DNA of 7,116 bases from Nitrospira sp. (GTDB lineage Bacteria > Nitrospirota > Thermodesulfovibrionia > Thermodesulfovibrionales > SM23-35). The stretch spans positions 1-7,116 of the forward strand of contig VGWY01000134.1 in the NCBI GenBank assembly GCA_016873575.1, given 5' to 3'. Of this stretch, positions 2,631-7,116 are shown one piece after another (position 1 is the stretch's first letter; each line of letters begins with the position of its first letter). The position numbers and the translations under genes are program-made. The notes beneath the pieces were generated by a model. The model searched no databases. It was not told the DNA's origin and saw only the letters and a program-made list of their open reading frames with translations.

Positions 2631-5597
2631 ATGCCAAAGATTGAATTGATACAAGGCGATTGTTTGGAGAAAATGAAAGACATTCCTGATGGCAGTGTTG
2701 TTGCTGTGGTGACAGACCCACCTTATTTTCTTATAAACAACTTGACTGGTGGTGGATTTATGAGTAAAATATGGGATGGAGCTGATAACCTATGGAAATA
2801 CTTATGGCAAGACAATACATTTGTAAACACTGCGGAAAAGTGTTTTATAGAAATCCAAGCAGGATTAAATGGGGAAGAGCAAAGTATTGCTCCAAGGAAT
2901 GCCAATATAAGTCAATCAGAAAGCCACTTGATAAAAGAGTCTGCCCAGTCTGCAAAAAAGAATTTGAAGTCATGCGATGTATTGAAAAAAGGTTTTGTTC
3001 ACCTGCTTGCAGTTACAAAGCAAGAGGTATTGGATTGGTTAAGCGTGTTGTCACTAAAGCATACAAAAATGCTGGAACTGTTGCAGAATGGAGAAAAAAG
3101 CGATGTATTGTTTGTAATACCGATTTTATTGCCAGAAACAGAAAACACAAGATTTGCTCAAGAGAATGTTACAAAACTGTTCAAGGCAAGCGGATGCAAG
3201 GAGAGAATAATTATTTCTACAGGAACGGAAATTCTAAAAATAAAAAATGCTATCGTGGAGATAATTGGAATATCATTCGCAGAAAAATTTATAAAAGAGA
3301 TAACTGGAAATGTCTTATCTGTGGAAAACATTGTTCCAGAAAAGAAATACAATGTCACCATATTGTCCCCTACAAACAAGGAGGGGCTAATGATGAAACT
3401 AACCTTGTTACTCTTTGCAACGTATGTCATGCCAAAGTGGAGCAAGATAGAAAACAGTTTGATAGAAAATTTTTTCAGATGCGTATGGAGCGAATGTCTT
3501 AGAGTATTAAAGCCAGGTGGGCACTTAATAGCATTCGGTGGAAGTCGCACGGAACATAGATTGACTTGTGCCATTGAGGACGCTGGCTTCGAAATCAGGG
3601 ATAAACTTTGCTGGATTTTTGCCCAAGGATTCCCAAAATCGCTTAATGTTTCAAAGCAGATACAAAAGATGTATTCCCACAAACCCGATGAAATTTGCTC
3701 ATGTGTTCAGCAGGAGAAGAACAAAGTGATAAATTTTCAATCCGATTATCAAGAGAGTCTCCGTTCAAATGATGGACAACTTCTTGGCGAGTCAAATAAC
3801 GACCTAAATGCTTCTCCATTACAAGACGATGCTCCCGAATATAGCCATGTCGGTCAGCAAAAGGATGCTCAAGAGAAAGAATTAAGCGATAACGACCATT
3901 TTCTGAAAGACACACTCCGCCCTTCCAACGAGGATTTTTCTCACCACGAGGAGCACCAGTCAAAAGATTCCCAAGTTTTTGATAGTGTTTTGTCCGACAA
4001 GCCATTGAACAAGTCGAACGCTTTATTGATGGCTGAGCATAAAAAGGTTGATGACAAATTACACACTCAGCATTTGGACGACGATTTGGTTTCTTCTTCA
4101 TATAAAAATAAAGTTAATAATATACATACAGTATATCAGAACCTACCACAATGTCAAGTATGCGGTAAATATAAAATACCACAAGGATTAGGGACTGCAT
4201 TAAAACCCGCCGTAGAGTTCATAACGCTTGCAAGAAAGCCATTGTCCGAGCCGACAATAGTCAAGAATTTTCTTAAACACGGAACAGGTGCAATCCAAAT
4301 TGATGGGTGTAGGATACCGACAACGCAGACGGATGCATCTCAAATACGCACAATGAACCGTTCCCAAAAGACAGAAAATAATGGATGGGGGATGAACCAA
4401 AACGGTAGTGATAAGCCACAGGTAGTATCAGAACAAGGTCGCTTCCCTGCCAACATTATCTGTACCGATGATGCTTTGAATGACGGAGAGATGACGAAGA
4501 GTGGAGCAAGAAAAAGAACTCACGATAATAAAAATACAATCTTTGGTTTTGGTGGTGGGGAAAGTGAAGAAAACTCAGGCTCCAAATCCCGATACTTTTG
4601 TATAGACACATGGGCTGAGAAACACGGACTAAAAGAAGAAAGTAAAGGTCGTTTTCCCGCCAACATTATCTGTACCGATGATGCTTTGAATGATGGAGAG
4701 ATGACGAAGAGTGGAAAGCACAGTGAGAAAGAAAAAAACAGGGTCGCACAAGGAATGTTTGCTGGCGGTATTGCAACAGACGACAACTGGTTTGGTGACT
4801 CTGGCTCAAAATCACGCTACTTTGACATAGAATGTTGGTGGAAAAAACTTATTGAAACTTCTTCCATACACCCCGATGAGGGCTTGTGGGATGTTGTTTG
4901 CGATACCGCTCTCTTGACCAGCAACGCTTACACATTTTCAGAAAAATTTGGAGGAGATAAGAAAGTTTTAGATGCTTGTTGTTCAACGAGGTCGTTCTGG
5001 TTTGATAAGAATGACGAAAGAGTTTTATTTCAAGACATAAGAAATGAAACATATCAAATTAAACCAGATAAAAGCCACCCAGAAAGAACACTGATAGTTA
5101 AACCTGATGTCATAGGTGATTTTACTAAAATGATTTTTGAGGATAATTCATTTCAGGTTGTCGTGTTTGACCCGCCATTTATAAAGTTTGGAGAAAATAG
5201 TGTAATGGCAAAAACATATGGAACGCTCAAAAATGTGGATTGGCAGGACACTATAAGGAAAGGTTTTAGCGAGTGCTTCAGAGTTTTACGACCTAACGGA
5301 GTATTGATTTTCAAATGGGATGAATACGAAATACCAATAAAAGAAATACTAAAATTGACTGACCAAAAACCATTGTTCGGGCATATTAGTGGCAAAAGAA
5401 GTCAAACTCACTGGGTATGCTTTATGAAAGAACAAAAAGACACATTTAACGAGGAGGTTTGGGCTGAAAAGCATGGACTACTACAATTCCCAAAGGCATC
5501 AAAATCTGAACGCAATACTGGAATGAATGGATATATATTAAAAAGCGGTATATCAGATGAAATTGTAAAAGAGATTAAAAACTTGCTTTCAATTTAA
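2631..5597 (+). CDS. Mosaic beta-class DNA methyltransferase, N-terminal part (motif IV, target recognition, fused second methyltransferase)
   Basis: This 988-codon frame is the N-terminal part of an N6-adenine/N4-cytosine DNA methyltransferase. ATG 2631 follows AAGGAG at good spacing. Recognisable host segments are 1-54 with catalytic motif IV DPPY (29-32); 286-344 (WSECLRVLKPGGHLIAFGG...FPKSLNVSKQI); 519-about 725 (GLGTALKPAVEF, then the target-recognition region with a 70-residue duplication); and 943-967 (WAEKHGLLQFPKASKSER). Between them lie about 230 codons opposite a nested HNH gene, about 150 codons antisense to a second HNH gene, and a complete second methyltransferase domain (about 777-933). 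The SAM-binding motif I is absent here and is found in the separate protein at 6309-6584. The frame stops 21 codons after the last host segment, just before an endonuclease gene. The reading frame stays open through the first three insertions. Whether a functional protein is made is unknown; the enzyme would have to tolerate two long non-homologous insertions and assemble with its C-terminal part. Confidence 0.75.
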   Translation: MPKIELIQGDCLEKMKDIPDGSVVAVVTDPPYFLINNLTGGGFMSKIWDGADNLWKYLWQDNTFVNTAEKCFIEIQAGLNGEEQSIAPRNANISQSESHLIKESAQSAKKNLKSCDVLKKGFVHLLAVTKQEVLDWLSVLSLKHTKMLELLQNGEKSDVLFVIPILLPETENTRFAQENVTKLFKASGCKERIIISTGTEILKIKNAIVEIIGISFAEKFIKEITGNVLSVENIVPEKKYNVTILSPTNKEGLMMKLTLLLFATYVMPKWSKIENSLIENFFRCVWSECLRVLKPGGHLIAFGGSRTEHRLTCAIEDAGFEIRDKLCWIFAQGFPKSLNVSKQIQKMYSHKPDEICSCVQQEKNKVINFQSDYQESLRSNDGQLLGESNNDLNASPLQDDAPEYSHVGQQKDAQEKELSDNDHFLKDTLRPSNEDFSHHEEHQSKDSQVFDSVLSDKPLNKSNALLMAEHKKVDDKLHTQHLDDDLVSSSYKNKVNNIHTVYQNLPQCQVCGKYKIPQGLGTALKPAVEFITLARKPLSEPTIVKNFLKHGTGAIQIDGCRIPTTQTDASQIRTMNRSQKTENNGWGMNQNGSDKPQVVSEQGRFPANIICTDDALNDGEMTKSGARKRTHDNKNTIFGFGGGESEENSGSKSRYFCIDTWAEKHGLKEESKGRFPANIICTDDALNDGEMTKSGKHSEKEKNRVAQGMFAGGIATDDNWFGDSGSKSRYFDIECWWKKLIETSSIHPDEGLWDVVCDTALLTSNAYTFSEKFGGDKKVLDACCSTRSFWFDKNDERVLFQDIRNETYQIKPDKSHPERTLIVKPDVIGDFTKMIFEDNSFQVVVFDPPFIKFGENSVMAKTYGTLKNVDWQDTIRKGFSECFRVLRPNGVLIFKWDEYEIPIKEILKLTDQKPLFGHISGKRSQTHWVCFMKEQKDTFNEEVWAEKHGLLQFPKASKSERNTGMNGYILKSGISDEIVKEIKNLLSI
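2742..2770 (+). promoter_or_regulatory. Possible promoter for the nested HNH gene
   Basis: TTGACT (2742-2747) and TAAAAT (2765-2770) are separated by 17 bases; each matches the sigma-70 consensus at five of six positions. It lies inside conserved methyltransferase coding sequence, so a chance match is possible. A start near 2777 would give a short leader carrying GGAG (2778-2781) before ATG 2792. Confidence 0.35.
2792..3502 (+). CDS. HNH homing endonuclease with three zinc fingers, nested in the methyltransferase gene
   Basis: This is a 236-residue HNH-family endonuclease. Three N-terminal CxxC...CxxxC zinc fingers are at C11/C14/C33/C37, C51/C54/C69/C73 and C105/C108/C122/C126. The nuclease core follows, with CLIC (174-177), HH (189-190), Asn204 and CNVCH (209-213). 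The fingers probably recognise the target and the HNH domain cuts it; such enzymes drive copying of their own gene into uninvaded alleles. GGAG at 2778-2781 supports ATG 2792; ATG 2804 (MARQYICKHCG) is an alternative and looks more like a family N-terminus. The gene lies wholly inside the methyltransferase frame, in another reading frame. Its last five to eight codons and its TAG stop are built from conserved methyltransferase sequence (codons for CVWSECL), which marks the right edge of the insertion near 3470-3480. There is almost no non-coding DNA around it, so it is not carried by an intron. Confidence 0.85.
   Translation: MEILMARQYICKHCGKVFYRNPSRIKWGRAKYCSKECQYKSIRKPLDKRVCPVCKKEFEVMRCIEKRFCSPACSYKARGIGLVKRVVTKAYKNAGTVAEWRKKRCIVCNTDFIARNRKHKICSRECYKTVQGKRMQGENNYFYRNGNSKNKKCYRGDNWNIIRRKIYKRDNWKCLICGKHCSRKEIQCHHIVPYKQGGANDETNLVTLCNVCHAKVEQDRKQFDRKFFQMRMERMS
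3643..4101 (-). CDS. HNH endonuclease (HNH_3 type) with one zinc finger, antisense inside the methyltransferase gene
   Basis: This 152-residue protein on the minus strand has an N-terminal zinc finger C13/C16/C31/C35, a GEKNPRWKGG linker, and an HNH_3-type core: YIREHRLVMEKHLGR, then VVHHLNGD (His110, His111, Asn114), then DNRIENLSL (Asn119, Asn123). Such endonucleases are mobile, phage-associated and nick or cut DNA to spread. The C-terminal dozen residues (VCGNTSFVSALKH) are antisense to conserved methyltransferase codons for SLNVSKQI, so the TAA stop comes from the host gene and the insertion edge lies near 3675. The left part of the gene region ends near 4120-4140. A good minus-strand promoter lies just upstream (4130-4157), but no Shine-Dalgarno sequence precedes ATG 4101. 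It is the only minus-strand gene in the window that I accept. Confidence 0.8.
   Translation of the reverse strand: MKKKPNRRPNAECVICHQPFYAQPSIKRSTCSMACRTKHYQKLGNLLTGAPRGEKNPRWKGGVCLSENGRYRLILSLEHPFADRHGYIREHRLVMEKHLGRYLTRQEVVHHLNGDSLDNRIENLSLCSSPAEHMSKFHRVCGNTSFVSALKH
4130..4157 (-). promoter_or_regulatory. Predicted promoter for the antisense HNH gene
   Basis: Read on the minus strand, a perfect -35 box TTGACA (plus 4152-4157) is followed after 16 bases by TATACT (plus 4130-4135), five of six matches to the -10 consensus. Transcription would start near 4123, giving a leader of about 20 A/T-rich bases before ATG 4101. This is the best promoter match in the window and suggests that the endonuclease is expressed independently of the host gene. 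Confidence 0.5.
4437..4715 (+). repeat. Direct repeat: duplicated target-recognition segment, 210-bp period
   Basis: Bases 4437-4505 and 4647-4715 (69 bases each) match at 65 positions. All four differences are at third codon positions, so both encode exactly the same 23 residues, beginning GRFPANIICTDD. The period of 210 bases equals 70 codons, so the frame is kept. Downstream of each copy the spacer differs, and then SGSKSRYF recurs in both. The unit therefore runs from GRFPAN to the next GRFPAN (residues 603-672) and again from 673. A third partial echo, WAEKHGL, is in the first copy (near 4610) and at 5460-5480. Confidence 0.85.
4959..5429 (+). other. In-frame second methyltransferase domain inside the mosaic gene
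   Basis: Residues 777-933 of the mosaic frame are a complete class I SAM-dependent methyltransferase of the small phage type: KKVLDACCSTRSFWFDK (motif I), FQDIRNE (acidic residue after the second strand), DFTKMIF, then VVVFDPPF (motif IV, 847-850), GFSECFRVLRPNGVLIFKW and THWVCFMK at the end. In other mobile elements this domain is usually a free-standing protein of about this length. Here GGAGGA (4950-4955) precedes the KKVLDACC start region but no start codon remains in frame, and GAGGAGG (5451-5457) follows the end. Both look like leftovers of a formerly separate gene with its own ribosome binding site and a following gene's ribosome binding site. The domain is now read as part of the host frame. 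Confidence 0.75.
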
Positions 5598-5611
5598 TTT
5601 AATGTTATACT
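5583..5611 (+). promoter_or_regulatory. Possible promoter for the Vsr-like endonuclease gene
   Basis: TTGCTT (5583-5588) and TATACT (5606-5611) are 17 bases apart; the -10 box matches at five of six positions, and the -35 box mainly at its first three. The expected start of transcription is almost at ATG 5618, which would give a leaderless or nearly leaderless message. GGAAG at 5612-5616 is too close to the ATG to work as a normal ribosome binding site. Confidence 0.35.
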
Positions 5612-5617
5612 GGAAGT

Positions 5618-6337
5618 ATGAAAATAAACTATAAAATCAGAAAATTCAAATGTCTTGGTTGTGGTAAGAAAATAGAATTACGAAGGGCAAAAGATAACCT
5701 TAAATACTGTTCTCTTAATTGTTACAGAAAATCAGCAAGACCACAAAGAAAAACTGGGAAGGTTGTTAGGTGTGAAATGTGTGGAAAAGAAACATATAAA
5801 AATAAAGGATGGTTTGAAAAATCTAAAAATCATTTTTGTAGTAAAGTATGTGCCAATAAATATCAAACAAAAGATAAATTGAAATTTACCTGTAAGATTT
5901 GTGGCAAAGTATTTTATTGGAGTAAATCACGAGTAAAAACAAATAATCCTCTTTATTGTAGTTGGATATGCCGATTAAAAGATAAAGAACATATAATCAA
6001 GAATGCCATAAAAGGGAATTTAATACAGCAAAACAAAAAGGGATTAAATAGATTAGAAATAAAAGGAAGAAAAATGTTAATTTTAATGGGTATTGATTTT
6101 GAAGAACAGGTTTTAATATTTAATAAATTTTTAGTGGATATTTTAATACCAAATAAAAACCTAATCATTCAGTGGGATGGTGAGTATTGGCACAATAAAC
6201 CAGCAAGAAAGATTTTAGACAAAAGTCAAGATGCTTATTTAAGAAAATGTGGATACAATGTTTTAAGAATTACAGATAAACAATTAAAAGAGAATAAAGA
6301 TAGAGTTTATGATAATATCCAACGAGCAATACAATAA
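5618..6337 (+). CDS. Vsr/DUF559-like homing endonuclease with three zinc fingers
   Basis: This is a 239-residue endonuclease of the Vsr-like (EDxHD/DUF559) type. Three zinc fingers occupy the N-terminal half: C12/C15/C31/C35, C52/C55/C74/C78 and C92/C95/C114/C118. The C-terminal nuclease domain has Glu147, Asp174 in FLVDILIP, WDGEYWH (Asp187, His192), Asp205, and RKCGYNVLRIT near the end. Vsr-like enzymes are known as mobile endonucleases found between the halves of split genes, which is the situation here: methyltransferase sequence ends just upstream and resumes at 6309. The gene is strikingly A/T-rich compared with its neighbours. The start is the only Met before the first finger, and its ribosome binding site is poor. 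Its last 29 bases overlap the C-terminal methyltransferase frame, so the insertion edge is close to 6310-6320. Confidence 0.8.
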   Translation: MKINYKIRKFKCLGCGKKIELRRAKDNLKYCSLNCYRKSARPQRKTGKVVRCEMCGKETYKNKGWFEKSKNHFCSKVCANKYQTKDKLKFTCKICGKVFYWSKSRVKTNNPLYCSWICRLKDKEHIIKNAIKGNLIQQNKKGLNRLEIKGRKMLILMGIDFEEQVLIFNKFLVDILIPNKNLIIQWDGEYWHNKPARKILDKSQDAYLRKCGYNVLRITDKQLKENKDRVYDNIQRAIQ

Positions 6338-6584
6338 ACTTCCAGAAAAATATAAAAAGTATTTTGAGATATTTGTTAATCGGCATCCTACTGTAAAAAA
6401 TTTAGCCCTTATGTCTTGGCTCATAAGATTAGTCAGCAAAGAAGGAGATACAGTTTTAGACCCATTTATGGGGAGTGGGACAACGGGCGTAGCGTGCAAA
6501 AAACTCGGTAGAAAGTTTATCGGCATAGAACTTGACCCAGAGTATTTCAAAATAGCAGAGAAAAGAATAAATGAAAATCTATAA
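6309..6584 (+). CDS. Beta-class DNA methyltransferase, C-terminal part (motifs X and I)
   Basis: This 91-residue protein carries the SAM-binding end of the methyltransferase begun at 2631. ISNEQYNKLPEKYKKYF is a typical pre-motif X segment, NRHPTVKNLALMSWLIRL (24-41) is motif X, DPFMGSGTTG (51-60) is motif I, and FIGIELDPEYFKIAEKRI is motif II. Asn31 replaces the Pro usual after HPTVK. It lacks DPPY, so it cannot be a methyltransferase alone. It is in the same phase as the 2631 frame, so the intervening insertion kept phase even though stops now lie between. ATG 6309 lies inside the last codons of the endonuclease; GAG-rich sequence upstream is only a weak ribosome binding site, so translation may depend on coupling. 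Together the two parts could form a split enzyme by assembly, or this may be a broken gene. Confidence 0.75.
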   Translation: MIISNEQYNKLPEKYKKYFEIFVNRHPTVKNLALMSWLIRLVSKEGDTVLDPFMGSGTTGVACKKLGRKFIGIELDPEYFKIAEKRINENL

Positions 6585-6599
6585 AATCATGGAGGTTAT

Positions 6600-6824
6600 A
6601 TGCAAATAGTCACTATTCTTGATTTTGTCTCTGAAGATGACAGCATGGTTGTTGTAAAAACGGGATGCACGGATGGGAACGGAAAAGAAGTTGTCGCCGT
6701 TCTCAATTCGGCGCAATGCGCACCAATTACGAAAAAGCAAATAAACACACTTTTCAAAAATTGGGAACTGCTATCGAACAGCCCAGAGTATCCATTGATT
6801 CAAATGTTGATGAGGATGCGATAA
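6600..6824 (+). CDS. Hypothetical protein, 74 aa
   Basis: I do not recognise this protein. The N-terminal half looks like beta strands (QIVTILDFV, MVVVKTGC, EVVAVLNS) and the C-terminal half is helical (KKQINTLFKNWELL, YPLIQMLMRMR). Two Cys (23 and 40) are too far apart for a CxxC site. ATG 6600 follows GGAGG with only four bases between, a short but usable spacing. It sits 15 bases after the methyltransferase C-terminal part and may share its transcript. The stop TAA overlaps the AACG box of element E, as the MazG-like gene does with element C. Confidence 0.55.
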   Translation: MQIVTILDFVSEDDSMVVVKTGCTDGNGKEVVAVLNSAQCAPITKKQINTLFKNWELLSNSPEYPLIQMLMRMR

Positions 6825-6866
6825 CGCAGAATTAACGCGCCGACTGAAAGGAGGTCGTAGTTGGAT
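6821..6866. repeat. Partial attC-like element E
   Basis: AACG (6823-6826) overlaps the preceding stop codon and is followed after 7 bases by AACGCGC (6834-6840), the family spacing. GTTGGAT (6860-6866) fits the GTTRRRY core, and its TTG is the start codon of the next gene. CGAC (6841-6844) can pair with GTCG (6854-6857), which puts the AAAGGAGG ribosome binding site in the loop. At 46 bases it is shorter than known attC sites and its inner stem is poor, so it is a partial or minimal copy. Confidence 0.35.
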
Positions 6867-7103
6867 GATTTGTTATGCCCTGATTGTGGCGGGGAGAAGA
6901 AATACCAAGATTCACCCACAAAGTATGTGCTGTTTAAAATACCATTCACGGAGATATACCTTGAATTATGGAATTGGGGTCATCGTGAATTAATTTGTTT
7001 AGAATGCGCATTGGAAAAAGACAGAGATAGGCATAGGAGAATATATGATGCAGGTATGAGAGATGGATACGAAAAAGGCTATGATGATGCGTATAGGGCA
7101 TAA
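6861..7103 (+). CDS. Small zinc-ribbon protein, 80 aa
   Basis: An 80-residue protein with two CxxC pairs: CPDC near the N-terminus (residues 6-9) and CLEC near residues 47-50, together a probable zinc ribbon. Between them is an aromatic, beta-like stretch (YVLFKIPFTEIYLELWNW). The tail is charged and ends in a GxxxGY-spaced segment (AGMRDGYEKGYDDAYRA), common in small phage proteins. The start is TTG 6861: AAAGGAGG (6847-6854) lies six bases upstream, and this frame contains both CxxC motifs. The ATG at 6865 opens a different frame that lacks them. The function is unknown; nucleic-acid or protein binding is the usual role of such ribbons. Confidence 0.65.
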   Translation: MDDLLCPDCGGEKKYQDSPTKYVLFKIPFTEIYLELWNWGHRELICLECALEKDRDRHRRIYDAGMRDGYEKGYDDAYRA

Positions 7104-7116
7104 ACGACAAAAATCA
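7103..7116. repeat. Possible start of a sixth attC-like element, cut by the window edge
   Basis: The stop codon region of the last gene runs into AACG (7103-7106), followed by eight bases and then CA at the end of the window. In element A, AACG is followed by eight bases and CACCCGC. The fit is only a few bases, so this is a prediction rather than a call. Confidence 0.2.

Noticed and set aside
3158..3682. 174-codon open frame on the minus strand across the nested HNH gene and host methyltransferase
   Set aside because: It crosses the border between inserted and host sequence, which a real gene would not, and shows no motif.
4520..5395. Several minus-strand frames of 67-88 codons across the duplicated region and second methyltransferase
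   Set aside because: They are antisense to conserved methyltransferase motifs and have neither motifs nor translation signals.
2792..6337. Insertions in the methyltransferase gene as group I or II introns or inteins
   Set aside because: Endonuclease genes fill the insertions almost completely, leaving no room for intron core elements. No intein splicing blocks are seen, and two endonucleases are in another frame or strand.

Overview
The window is a compact, almost entirely plus-strand stretch of accessory DNA. Its genes are small and phage-like and start from strong AGGAGG-type ribosome binding sites. Base composition is mixed: bases 421-480, in the PAPS-reductase-like gene, are about 58% G+C, while bases 6001-6060, in the last endonuclease, are about 27%. 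The gene content (PP-loop PAPS-reductase-like protein, MazG-like protein, beta-class DNA methyltransferase, homing endonucleases, tiny zinc-binding proteins) points to a phage, prophage or other mobile region of a low-to-medium-GC bacterium. I cannot name the host: Bacillota would fit, and so would other hosts.

Layout. (1) 55-141: structured intergenic element A. (2) 151-1546: PAPS-reductase-like gene, then three small unknown genes; the last two junctions are ATGA stop/start overlaps. (3) 1556-1640: element B. (4) 1647-2145: a small Cys/His protein and a MazG-like protein. (5) 2141-2230: element C. (6) 2242-2442: small unknown gene. (7) 2454-2500: element D. (8) 2556-6584: a beta-class DNA methyltransferase gene that is a mosaic. 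It has been entered by an HNH endonuclease (same strand, other frame), a second HNH endonuclease (opposite strand), a complete second methyltransferase domain (in frame) and a Vsr/DUF559-like endonuclease. Only the last insertion breaks the reading frame, leaving separate N- and C-terminal methyltransferase proteins. (9) 6600-6824: small unknown gene, then element E, then 6861-7103, a small zinc-ribbon protein. A sixth element may begin at the right edge.

Elements A, B and C share one architecture. A 5-7 bp outer inverted repeat (ATAAC...GTTAT) is followed by unpaired spacers, an inner stem of 9-13 bp with one unpaired base always on the 3' arm, and a variable terminal loop. D and E are partial copies. 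This is the architecture of integron attC recombination sites, so the window can be read as a cassette array with several multi-gene or very large cassettes. The unpaired base and the GC next to the outer box both suggest that the sites point to the minus strand, opposite to almost all genes. That would be unusual.

The two main points for follow-up are this attC-like array with apparently inverted polarity, and the methyltransferase gene acting as a repeated landing site for unrelated endonucleases. All three endonucleases carry the same kind of N-terminal CxxC...CxxxC zinc-finger module, and most of the insertions keep the host reading frame open.
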